Below are positions 39,201 through 48,976 of a stretch of 64,000 bases of DNA, piece by piece. The notes beneath the pieces are model-generated. The model was not told the DNA's origin, ran no database searches, and was given only the letters and a program-made list of their open reading frames with translations. The stretch lies in assembly GCA_036435485.1 (NCBI GenBank), contig CM071599.1:6722803-6786802 (forward strand), given 5' to 3'. Each line of letters opens with the position of its first letter. Positions within the stretch are counted from its first letter, which is position 1. This stretch comes from Saposhnikovia divaricata. Taxonomy: Eukaryota; Streptophyta; Magnoliopsida; Apiales; Apiaceae. The translations under genes and the position numbers were made by a program.

Positions 39201-40931
39201 TTCGGGTCCGAATTGCGTCAAATAAAATTTCATTGAATTCCAAAAACCCATAAGAACAAAATATGTAAAAATATCCATAAAATGGTTCGACTCGATTTTT
39301 AACAATATCCCGTGTACTAACCTCTTTGAGGATTATTCGAAAACCGAGTTTTGACTATATCAGCTCCGATTCAGGTCCGAATTACGTAAAATAAAATTTC
39401 ATTGAATTCCAATAACCCATAGGAACAAAATATGTAAAAATATCCATAAAATGGTCCGACTCGATTTTTAACAATATCCCGTGTACTAACCACTTTAAGG
39501 ATTATCCGAAAACCGAGTTTCGGTCATAACAGCTCCGATTCAGGTTCGAACCGCGTCAAATAAAACTTTGTTGAATTTCAATAACCCTTAGGAACAAAAT
39601 ATGTAAAAATATCCACAAAATGGTCCGACTTGATTTTTAAAAATATCCCGTGTACTAACCCCTTTGAGAATTTTCCGAAAACCGAGTTTCGGTCACATCA
39701 GCTCCGATTCCGGTCCAAACTGCGTCAAATAAAATTTCGTTGAATTCCAATAACCCATAGGAACTAAATATGTAAAAATATCCACCAAATGGACCGACTC
39801 GATTTTTAACAATAACCCGTATGCTAACACCTTTTTAGGATTATCTCAAAACCGAGTTTTGTTCATATTAGCTCCGATTCGGGTCCGAATTGCGTCAAAT
39901 AAAATTTCAATGAATTCCAATAACCCATAAGAACAAAATATGTAAAAATATCCATAAAATGGTTCGACTCGATTTTTAACAATATCCCGTGTACTAACCC
40001 CTTTGAGGATTATTCGAAAACCGAGTTTCAGTCATTTCAGCCCTGATTCAGGTCCGAACGGCACCAAATAAAATTTCACTGAATTCCAATAACCCATAGG
40101 AACAAAATATGTAAAAATATCCACATAATGGTCCGACTTGATTTTTAACAATATCCCGTGTACTAACCCCTTTGAGAATTTTCCGAAAACCGAGTTTCGA
40201 TCATATCAGCTCCGATTCCGGTCCGAACTTCGTCAAATAAAATTTCGTTGAATTCCAATAACCCATAGGAACTAAATATGTAAAAATATCCACCAAATGG
40301 GCCGACTCCATTTTTAACAATAACCCGTATGCTAACACCTTTTTAAGATTATCTGAAAACCGAGTTTCGATCATATCAGCTCCGATTCGGGTCCGAATTG
40401 CGTCAAATAAAATTTCATTGAATTCCAAAAACCCATAAGAACAAAATATGTAAAAATATCCATAAAATGGTTCGACTCGATTTTTAACAATATCCCGTGT
40501 ACTAACCCCTTTGAGGATTATTCGAAAACCGAGTTTGACTATATCAGCTCCGATTCAGGTCCGAATTACGTAAAATAAAATTTAATTGAATTCCAATAAC
40601 CCATAGGAACAAAATATGTAAAAATATCCCTAAAATGGTCCGACTCGATTTTTAACAATATCCCGTGTACTAACCACTTTGAGGATTATCCGAAAACCGA
40701 GTTTCGGTCATAACAGCTCCGATTCAGGTTCGAACCGCGTCAAATAAAACTTTGTTGAATTTCAATAAACCTTAGGAACAAAATATGTAAAAATATCCAC
40801 AAAATTGTCCGACTTGATTTTTAACAATATCCCGTGTACTAACCCCTTTGAGAATTTTCCGAAAACCGAGTTTCGGTCATATCTGCTCCGATTCCGGTCC
40901 AAACTGCGTCAAATAAAATTTCGTTGAATTC
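36261..40931. repeat. 4.67 kb block, copy 2
   Basis: This is the second copy of 27470-32140. It shares all the listed rare variants and has private changes such as GTAAATATATCC (about 37237), and CAGCTCTGATTCGGG (about 39193) in its last C'-D pair. Confidence 0.8.
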
Positions 40932-41773
40932 CAATAACCATAGGAACTAAATATGTAAAAATATCCACCAAATGGGCCGACTCGATTTTTAACAATAACC
41001 CGTATGCTAACACCTTTTTAGGATTATCTGAAAACCGAGTTTCGTTCGTATTAGCTCCGATTCGGGTCCGAATTGCGTCAAATAAAATTTCAATGAATTC
41101 CAATAACCCATAAGAACAAAATATGTAAAAATATCCATAAAATGGTTCGGCTCGATTTTTAACAATATCCCATGTACTAACCCCTTTGAGGATTATTCGA
41201 AAACCGAGTTTCAGTCATTTCAGCCCCGATTCAGGTCCGAACGGCACCAAATAAAATTTCACTGAATTCCAATAACCCATAGGAACTAAATATGTAAAAA
41301 TATCCACATAATGGTCCGACTTGATTTTTAACAATATCCCGTGTACTAACCCCTTTGAGAATTTTCCGAAAACCGAGTTTCGATCATATCTGCTCCGATT
41401 CCGGTCCAAACTGCGTCAAATAAAATTTCGTTGATTTCCAATAACCCAATGGAACAAAATATGTAAAAATATCCACAAAATGGTCCGACTCAATTTTTAA
41501 CAATATCCCGGTACTAACCCCTTTGAAGATTATCCAAAAACCGAGTTTTGACTATATCAGCTCCGATTCAGTTCCGAATTACGTCAAATAAAATTTCATT
41601 GAATTCTAATAACCCATAGGAACAAAATATGTAAAAATATCCCTAAAATGGTCCGACTCGATTTTTAACAATATCCCGTGTACTAACCACTTTGAGGATT
41701 ATCCGAAAACCGAGTTTCGGTCATAACAGCTCCGATTCAGGTTCGAACCGCGTCAAATAAAACTTTGTTGAAT
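38900..41773. repeat. 17-monomer tandem duplication, copy 1 (2874 bp), contains the empty site
   Basis: It matches 41774-42440 at offset 2874 and, beyond the retroelement, 59465 to about 61670 at offset 19897. Shared rare variants are ACTATATATG, ACCCGAATGC, CAGCTCTGATTCGGG, CACTTTAAGG, AAATGGACCG and TATCTCAAAACC. Position 39566-39570 (AAAAC followed by TTTG) is the unoccupied counterpart of the insertion point. Confidence 0.83.
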
Positions 41774-42440
41774 TTTAATATCCCGTAGGAACAAAATATG
41801 TAAAAATATCCACAAAATGGTCCGACTTGATTTTTAACAATATCCCGTGTACTATCCCCTTTGAGAATTTTCCGAAAACCGAGTTTCGATCATATCAGCT
41901 CCGATTCCGGTCCGAACTTCTTCAAATAAAATTTCGTTGAATTCCAATAACCCATAGGAACTATATATGTAAAAATATCCACCAAATGGGCCGACTCCAT
42001 TTTTAACAATAACCCGAATGCTAACACCTTTTTAAGATTATCTGAAAACCGAGTTTCGATCATATCAGCTCTGATTCGGGTGCGAATTGCGTCAAATAAA
42101 ATTTCATTGAATTCCAAAAACCCATAAGAACAAAATATGTAAAAATATCCATAAAATGGTTCGACTCGATTTTTAACAATATCCCGTGTACTAACCTCTT
42201 TGAGGATTATTCGAAAACCGAGTTTTGACTATATCAGCTCCGATTCAGGTCCGAATTACGTAAAATAAAATTTCATTGAATTCCAATAACCCATAGGAAC
42301 AAAATATGTAAAAATATCCATAAAATGGTCCGACTCCATTTTTAACAATATCCCGTGTACTAACCACTTTAAGGATTATCCGAAAACCGAGTTTCGGTCA
42401 TAACAGCTCCGATTCAGGTTCGAACCGCGTCAAATAAAAC
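41774..42440. repeat. 17-monomer duplication, copy 2, part left of the insertion
   Basis: It begins in a B/B chimaeric monomer (41730-41898), where AAACTTTGTTGAATT changes to TTAATATCCCGTAGG. It runs to AAATAAAAC at 42440, where the retroelement starts. It continues after the element at 59465. Confidence 0.82.
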
Positions 42441-44598
42441 TGTAATAACCCTAACTTTTGCAATGCTACAGTACCTAAATGAATAGTGATTTTGAGGATT
42501 TAAGGAAATGGTATGTAGGTACCCTATAATTGAAACAGAAAATGAATAATCAGAAACCATATTAGTGATGTACTATGAAAATGAGTGACTCAAAACGATG
42601 ACGGATTTCAGAAATTCCTGAGTATGGATTTTTAAGATGTTTGATTTCAATTGAGTACTATTGTATCGGGTATTAAAGAGTATGGAATATGAAAAGGGTG
42701 TATACCTTGAGGAACATGGAAAATTAGGTTAAACCAGGGGATTATTAAGTCAAGGGAATGCCAGAGGATTTTAGATTGTTAAACAATTTAGAACCACTTG
42801 GAAATGAGATATTAAATTTGAGGAATTGAGGATTTAATATTTTGGAATTTTATTATATTTGATTTAAGAATTTAGAACGAAAACCGCTGAGACTTTATAA
42901 CGAGATTAAGCGATCGAATCATGTATTGAGCATATTAAATGTTAGAAGTCCAAGGGAGGATATATTATGAGATGGAAAAAGAATTGAGAATATAATCCTA
43001 GAGTAAATAGAATGTAAATGAGTTAGTGAGCGAGTTAGAGAATGCTTGAGAAATCGGGAGAGAAACCGGGAGAGCAAATTCTGAGATAAAGAGAATATAA
43101 CAAGGATATTGGATTTAATATCTACTTGAGGATTCGAACCACCCTAACACACTAATATATGATGTGAGAAAGGATAATATATATGCAAGAGATTTACAGA
43201 GGAGAAACCACTGAAACGATCATAGAAATCTTTCGATGAATCAAATGATGAAAGAACTTTGCATTAAGCCCAAACAAAAAGCCCTAGAGCATGGTAAAAG
43301 CCCAAATTTTGGCCCAACCTACACATGGAGCTGTATGGTAAGTGAATTAAAGTGTAAGGGAAGGAATCCACTTGGTGAAAATATTAGAACCAAAGTGGAA
43401 GTGGAGTAAACTTGACAAAACCTTGATACTAAGTTGCATTTTACCATGGCAAGGTGTCTAGATGGCCAACAATTGGCACCCTTTGATTGGTGGACTCCAA
43501 AACACAATTACAAAAGGTTGCTAGCTGATATATCAAGATAGAAACAAGGGATATACATCATTTACACAAGAGAAAGCAAAACAAAACAATTTTATTTCAA
43601 GAAGAAAATTTCGGCCAGATTTCTAGGAGCTCAGTAAAACGAGCATAACTTCTTCATTTCTCAGCCAAATTTTGCGTTCTATAGCTTTTTAGAAAGCCCA
43701 TGAGATAAGCTACAAGGAGTATTTCACAAGATATTTCCAGAAAAGCAAGGTAAGGGGGTCGTTTTTCATGTTCTTTCAGCTGCAGAATAATAGCTTCGAA
43801 AATTCTAAATATGTTCTTGATGTTTCTTGTTAGTTTAAGGTGTTATAAGGTTATATCAAGGCTTCTCAAGGACTACAAGCCTATAGTAAGAGTGTTAAAG
43901 CTTCAAAGAAGGTATAAACATCCTCACCCCTTTTGAGTTTATGATGGATTATGGTTAGTTTAGTGACTAAGTGTATATTAAGCATGAAATCATGGTTATA
44001 TAGGTGTTTATAAGTGTTTTGATTGAATATGGAAGTGTATTGGGCTTGTAACCATGGCTGGTATGATGACCACATGGTGAATGGAATGGTATATGTGTTG
44101 GATGATGAGTTTGGAGGAGTGATAATTTGGAAAGTAAGAAAATATAGCCGTTATAATGTCCGATTTTAGTTAGAACTAAAGAATGCCCTGTTTTTGGATC
44201 AACAGACACGTACGGTAGGTTACTGTCTAGCACACCAACTGACTATGAGAGGATAGATCTTATTTCATAGATCGTTTTGATATAAAGTACGTCAAAATCT
44301 GATGAACGGTTTAGGAGAAAAGTCAGTTTTAGTGAAAGGCATTCGAAAATCGAGAAAACGTAGTTGTACCAACTTTGAGGCTATAACTTCCATACTTAGA
44401 CATTTTTAAAAATTATTAAATTTTGGGATATTGTAATAGGGTTGTCAAAGAGTCATTTCCAGTTGACCTTACATTAAAATTTGAAATTGAGATTTTCTGA
44501 GAATTTTTACAGTCAGGTATGGTTGTTAAGGGAAATGGTGAATAAGCACCGAAACCTTGATTTAACCTAAAATGGTTAGGTTTTTGGAACACTTGGGT

Positions 44599-44606
44599 TA
44601 TAAATA
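44599..44606 (+). promoter_or_regulatory. Candidate TATA box in LTR 1 (copies at 51135 and 57671)
   Basis: TATAAATA is a good plant TATA match about 2.16 kb into the LTR. It would place U3 in the first half. AT-rich alternatives exist, for example the TATATATATATTTATATA stretch near 45953, so this is a candidate only. Confidence 0.35.
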
Positions 44607-44911
44607 ACATGTGAAACATATATTAAAGTGTCAAGGGTATTGTTATGCAGGAGTGAGGTTAGTAAGAGATGTGGTATTCTAACGACGGTCCTTTTCGTGT
44701 TTATAGAAACTCGGGGAGAGCCACGAGCCATACCTTCAGGACATCGAGATCGAGGCAAGATCTTTTCTATCCCTACTTGGAAAATTATTATCTTCAAAGA
44801 AACTTGATTTCTTGGAATATTTATACATGTGATGCTATTATTACTATATTGTGAAGAAATTGTCTTCCTTGAGTATTTATATTAAAAAGAAAGGTATATG
44901 AAGATGTATAT

Positions 44912-44969
44912 GGATATGAATATGGATATGGGTATGAGATGGATATGAATATGGATATGAGTATGAGAT
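44912..44969 (+). repeat. 29-bp tandem repeat (2 units) in LTR 1 (copies at 51448 and 57984)
   Basis: Two 29-bp units, starting at 44912 and 44941, are built of GGATATG/AATATG words and differ by one base (GGGTATGAG vs GAGTATGAG). A further GGATATG follows. The same two units are present in all three LTRs. Confidence 0.85.
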
Positions 44970-45030
44970 GGATATGTATAAAGATGATTATGCATGAAGT
45001 GAACATGCCTTATGATTAAGAGAATATGAG

Positions 45031-45086
45031 AGAATGGTATCAGTTGTTATCTAAAGTAAATAAAAGAATGGTATCAGTTGTTATCT
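45031..45086 (+). repeat. 22-bp direct repeat, 34-bp spacing, in LTR 1 (copies at 51567 and 58103)
   Basis: The 22-bp word starts at 45031 and again at 45065. It contains ATGGTATCAG, the first ten bases of the PBS context (ATGGTATCAGAGC), and then diverges to TTG. The pair is conserved in all three LTRs. Confidence 0.8.
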
Positions 45087-45633
45087 AGGGTTATATGGTT
45101 TAATAATATTTTGTTAAAAATAATCTTTAAACATTTGTGATTTAATAAATATTATTTGATTATTACTTTCAAAATAGTTGGAATATTTTATGCATATAAA
45201 AGCGTCTTTGATTTCATTGAATACAAAGGAGATGTCTGAGTCATAATTAAAGTATTATGACATATGTTTTAAAGGTGATGATATATGTGAATGGAAATGT
45301 GAATGAAATGTGGAAATGAAAGCGAGAAAATGGAAATGTGGAATGATATTTTATAAAGGGAATAATGATTTGACAAAAAGGGGGATTGCAACAGACTTGC
45401 GTAAGTGGCTGTGTCAGGGCTGTGTGCGACATAGTCCAGCATTTATTATTTTTATTACGGCACGAAGATGCCAAGGGAGGATGTTAGCAGGTGGCCTTCC
45501 TCCAGGGATGATCTTCATTCCTTCTACCGGTAGTAAAAAGAGAGCAGGTACGATTAGGCGACTGATCATCGTCCTAACGTATCAGGCGACAGCAGATATC
45601 CCCAATGTTTTTGAAAAGAAAGTGCTGACAATG

Positions 45634-45658
45634 GTTTTCAGATTTCTATACTGAAAAC
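45634..45658 (+). other. Inverted repeat, 8-bp stem, in LTR 1 (copies at 52170 and 58706)
   Basis: GTTTTCAG, nine bases, then CTGAAAAC. The stem is perfect and preserved in all three LTRs. Its role is unknown; an RNA hairpin is possible if the region is transcribed. Confidence 0.6.
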
Positions 45659-46010
45659 AGAATAATGATATGAAATGATGGAATTATTGTTACAGATGAA
45701 GAGAAACTGATTTTATATTAATTTATATAATTGTTACATAAGAAAGAAATGAGAAGATGGTAGTGAGAGATTTGTTCAAGTATTCATATTATCTTGAAAT
45801 ATTACACTGAAAGGGTATATTGATTGTTATATTATTGAAGAAGAGAAACTGATATTATATTATCCTAGAGTCCTTTTCTTATAATAGTAAGTGGATGATG
45901 TATTATTAACAAGAATTTTATTCTTTCGTAAGGTTTATAATTGGTTTCCGGTTATATATATATTTATATATGTTTAAAATTTTGATTTCTGGTTTACAAT
46001 ATTATCTTGC

Positions 46011-46027
46011 TGAGCTATTATAGCTCA
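46011..46027 (+). other. Perfect dyad TGAGCTA-TTA-TAGCTCA in LTR 1 (copies at 52547 and 59083)
   Basis: It has 7-bp arms and a 3-bp centre about 370 bp before the LTR end. The motif is intact in all three LTRs. It could be a protein site or an RNA hairpin near the R/U5 region; the sequence does not tell which. Confidence 0.65.
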
Positions 46028-46394
46028 CTCTTGCTATTTATTTTTATAACAGCTAGATCAGGTGCCGAAACGTCGCAGTACAACCCGGAAGAGGGTAAAG
46101 GGGAAGTCTACCTTATGAGAAAGTATCGACGCCTGTTCTCAAGGTAGTATATACTTATATATGGGTATAATAGATGGTATTCTGGGATTATAACAACAGT
46201 TTATCTTTAACTGCTATCATTAATGGATGTTGTTCTCTGAGCATATGACTGGTGTGTGTGTATTAGTGTGGGGTCAACTGTTTAAGTATTAAATATTAAG
46301 TTTTAAAAAAAAAAACCAAAGAGATATTGATATTGAATGGAAATTGGACCGTGATGACCTGGATCCTTGACCCCGGATCTAGGGGCGTCACAGA

Positions 46395-46406
46395 TGGTAT
46401 CAGAGC
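46395..46406 (+). promoter_or_regulatory. Primer-binding site 1 (iMet tRNA)
   Basis: TGGTATCAGAGC lies two bases (GA) after the CA end of LTR 1. It is the 12-base complement of the 3' end of plant initiator-Met tRNA, the usual minus-strand primer of Ty3/gypsy chromoviruses and many Ty1/copia elements. It fixes the LTR border and the strand. Confidence 0.95.
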
Positions 46407-48018
46407 TAAGAGTCATAATGCTCAGGAACAAAAGTGATAATAATAAATATATCAGTGATAATATAAATTGTGAATTCCCATCGAGTTCAAGGGCGGTATA
46501 TCGCATGTAGCATTTATTCTAAGTAGTGATTATAATTTTATAGATTATTACTAATAAAAGTTTATGTTTTAGTATAGGGAGAGGAGATTAGTGAGCCAAG
46601 GTTAAGGGTACTTAAATCTTCTTGGGTTTAAGGGAGTTTGAGGTAATATTGTAGTGGATTGGTGAACAGAAACTGATTGTTTCAATTGATTGTGGAGATG
46701 AAATGATGAAATTGAGATTGGTCGGTAAAGCCAAGATATACCTTAAGGACCAAGACAGACTAAGACATTCCGAGATTGACTTAAATGAAAAGGCTATTAT
46801 GCCAAAAGTGTTAAGTTTATGTGGCACACGAGATCGATATGAGAATGGGAATACTTGATGTATCGGGAAGTGTACGTTAGATAACCTCATGAGTATACAG
46901 GGTATGTTGGGATATACAATTATAAAGTATAGTTTGAAGGGTCCTTGATACCGGAGCATTGTCAGGATAAGACGATCAACATTACGTAAGTATATAGATT
47001 AGAAGGTTGTGTTCTATTTTGGATAAAGGCAGAGAGTATCGAGCCAAGTCACGACTAGGTAAATGAAGATAATTGGGAATAGCAGACGATAGGTTAAGGA
47101 TAAATGGTGAGTGCCAAATTTAAGAAATTTTGGAGAGTACGCAGCCTAAGATATAGATAGTATTTTGAGGAAAACCTTCCATTATTGGGATTTTTTTCAA
47201 TTGGGCAGAGGCTATTAACGGCAACTACTTTCAAATTTCCTAAAGCCCTGCTAAATTATATTATTGAGTTTCAAATTTTCCTCCACTGGTGGGTAATTAT
47301 TCATTAAGGGCCGGCATCTTTTCAAAACTTTCTAGTACCCTTGAAATGTGTTTCAAAATTGTATTTTATCTATCTTAGTCAAAATATTCTTTTAAGATTT
47401 ATTTTCGGAAGATAGTATTTATCATCGCGATTTATATTTTCTTTATATTTCTTACTCCAATTAAGAGGAACAATCCTATATGTATACACAAGGACGATCT
47501 TTCTGTGTGATTGAAAGTCGGAGGGGACGCCCTCACTTGTGTAATATAGGGGTTCTTCCATCATATTGATTTCCCATATATTCTTTTGTTTTGAATAAGA
47601 GCTATTTAAAACTCTTAATCTTATAAATTATTGTGGGACCCTTGCTTGTTTCTGGGTTCGTTTCAATTCAAAGTCTCTTAAATTCTATTAATTGTTTCGA
47701 ATATAGAAGATTTTATTAATGAATGGAAGCAATGTTTATAGTATATGTGATTATACAAGGAAACTTGAGGTTCCAAAGGAAATTTCAATAAGAGATAATT
47801 AGAGCTAGAAGCGTTTCAATATAAGAGAGGAAGGAATGAGAAGAAATGGGTATATTTGATGATTAGTAAGAGAAAAGAATATGAGGAATTTTAAGGCATA
47901 ATTGAGATTTACTATGGAGAGTAAGGTGTATATTGAGGATAGAGTCAGAATAAGGATAAACAAGGGAAGTGGGGATAATTAATGAAGGATTCGAGGTGCA
48001 ATAACTATTAGTGGGGGG

Positions 48019-48060
48019 GGGAAGGCCAATATTGTGACTAATACCCTAAGTAGCAGAGAG
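48019..48060 (+). pseudogene. Second RNase H C-terminal remnant, internal region 1 (more decayed)
   Basis: It reads GKANIVTNTLSSRE in one frame, again like the gypsy RNase H end with the A-D changed to T-N. It follows a run of eight G's that replaces the usual H-P-G. It lies about 640 bp upstream of the better trace, so the internal region holds two copies of a motif that is single in a normal pol gene. Confidence 0.6.
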
Positions 48061-48641
48061 AGATTAAAGATGTTAAGTATTCAAAGGATTAATCCAAAAA
48101 GGTGTGAATGAGTAAAACTTGAGGTAAAGATTTTGATGAGAATAATAAAAGGAAATTACAGAGGTGGAATATATAGTATATCATGAAGGAACTAATGTGG
48201 ATCAGCAAGATGTAAAGAGCGTATAGTGAACAACAGACATATGGGATAAGGTATCTAGAGGAAATTGCAGGTACGCTCTAATTTAACCTCTTAAGTGTAA
48301 ATGTTTGGTTAGGGATCGACAAAGTCAATAAATGGTGTAGATAGGTTGACAATGTAGATAAGGAAAATCAATATCTGTTAAGGGTCAGAGAACTCTATAG
48401 AAAGGAGATTAAGAGTATGAGAGAAAGTGTGAGAATATATTTTTCAATGATAAAGGAAAAGCACATTCTTGTTTAAGTACGAACAGGGAATATATATTAT
48501 AGATAATATTTTCTTACAATTGTTTCAAGGAATAGTCTTATAGTCAAAATTCTGGAAGATTTTACAGAGATAAGATATATTCAGATTTGAGTATTAATAT
48601 TTTATGTCATGATAGAAATTAAAATATAGACAAACCATAGT

Positions 48642-48713
48642 GAGATACACTACCATTCAGGGGAGGCCAATGTGGTGGCCGATACCCTTAGTCGAAAGAG
48701 GAAGGAGAAATGA
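48642..48713 (+). pseudogene. RNase H C-terminal remnant, internal region 1 (better-preserved trace)
   Basis: In one frame it reads HYHSGEANVVADTLSRK and then runs into a TGA. This closely resembles the conserved end of the Ty3/gypsy RNase H domain, which typically has an H-P-G-K-A-N-x-V-A-D-A-L-S-R pattern. No RNase H active-site region and no integrase can be read around it in the same frame, so it is a fossil. It suggests that the element derives from a coding gypsy-type ancestor. Confidence 0.75.
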
Positions 48714-48963
48714 GATAATATAGAATGACTGAAAACATGAGGAGATTTGCAAGGAGAAGATAATGAAAGTGCTGCTATTGATAAGCTAAATGGAATGTTG
48801 ATGAATGACAAGCAAGTATATGTTGGTGTATTTCTGTATAAACAAGATAGAGATGTTTAATAAGAAACTAAAGGATGGAGGAAGTAATATGAGAATTAGA
48901 AGGTGTAATGTGAGAAAGGTATTCGTCAATATCTTCAACGTGATTCCGGGACGGAATCCTTTT

Positions 48964-48974
48964 AAGGGGGGAAG
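48964..48974 (+). promoter_or_regulatory. Polypurine tract 1
   Basis: AAGGGGGGAAG, two bases (AC) before LTR 2, primes plus-strand synthesis. It is preceded at 48942-48958 by GATTCCG-GGA-CGGAATC, a perfect 7-bp stem. A similar GGACGAAATCC-CTTTTAAGG context precedes the PPT in many plant Tekay-like elements. Confidence 0.9.
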
Positions 48975-48976
48975 AC

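Larger units (their letters stand above)
1..42440. repeat. Left satellite array, ~169 bp monomer, ~251 copies
   Basis: The array is uninterrupted and head-to-tail. Monomers begin at a recurring CTCCGATTC (CCCCGATTC in type E), for example at 2, 171, 340, 510, 679, 848 and 1017, with spacings of 168-170 bp. Nearly all monomers share GTAAAAATATCC, TTTTTAACAATA and AACCGAGTTT; most carry one EcoRI-type GAATTC (type B usually has GAATTT). Orientation never changes. The DNA is AT-rich. Minus-strand frames of 64-126 codons recur only because the repeat happens to be open in one frame, so I do not call them genes. I do not recognise the satellite family. Monomer length, nucleosome-scale spacing and higher-order structure fit a centromeric satellite, but that is inference. 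Confidence 0.97.
42441..46392 (+). repeat. LTR 1 (5' outer, 3952 bp)
   Basis: Bounded by TG...CA: left edge after satellite AAATAAAAC, right edge two bases before the PBS. Compared with LTR 2, I found three substitutions, at 42720 (A vs G), 43718 (A vs C) and 45578 (C vs T). An 11-A run at 46305-46315 has the same length in all three LTRs. The long size fits Tekay/Del or LARD elements rather than centromeric CRM elements, whose LTRs are usually shorter. Several stretches are AT-rich. No convincing coding frame is present. Confidence 0.95.
46393..48976 (+). other. Internal region 1 (2584 bp), non-coding
   Basis: It lies between LTR 1 and LTR 2. It holds a PBS at its 5' end, a PPT at its 3' end and two degraded RNase H traces. 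No frame of gag-pol length survives. Most of it is purine-rich on the + strand, but about 47170-47720 is pyrimidine-rich, which may mark a segment of other origin. I recognise no gag zinc knuckle, protease, reverse transcriptase or integrase motif. If packaged, it would be as a parasite of a related autonomous element. Confidence 0.88.

Noticed and set aside
331..42117. Dozens of near-identical minus-strand reading frames of 62-126 codons across the satellite
   Set aside because: They recur with the monomer period, begin and end at fixed satellite positions, change frame with single-base indels, and merge or split at chimaeric monomers (for example 25999-26337 and 34469-34849). They are by-products of an open frame in the repeat.
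1..42440. CRISPR-like repeat array
   Set aside because: Whole 169 bp units repeat with small variation and there are no unique spacers. This is a eukaryotic satellite.
44898..44980. Telomere-like or simple microsatellite in the LTR
   Set aside because: The GGATATG words form a two-unit 29-bp repeat, not a plant telomere repeat (TTTAGGG), and have the same copy number in every LTR.
45310..45654. Plus-strand frame of 114 codons in the LTR, present in all three LTRs
   Set aside because: Conservation is explained by the LTRs being copies. It ends in the GTTTTCAG hairpin, shows no recognisable domain, and the only difference between copies (45578) changes an amino acid. No support for a protein.
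46395..46406. tRNA gene fragment
   Set aside because: Only the 12-base complement of the iMet tRNA 3' end is present, at the exact PBS position after an LTR. There is no cloverleaf.
43319..47564. Several minus-strand frames of 61-115 codons in LTR and internal region
   Set aside because: They are antisense to the element, low in complexity (for example the S/Y/P-rich stretch over the 29-bp repeat), overlap one another, and match no family that I know.
48013..48020. Run of eight G's as a second polypurine tract or frameshift site
   Set aside because: It lies 950 bp from the LTR, is followed by a coding fossil, and no LTR start is near. The true PPT at 48964 is directly adjacent to the LTR.
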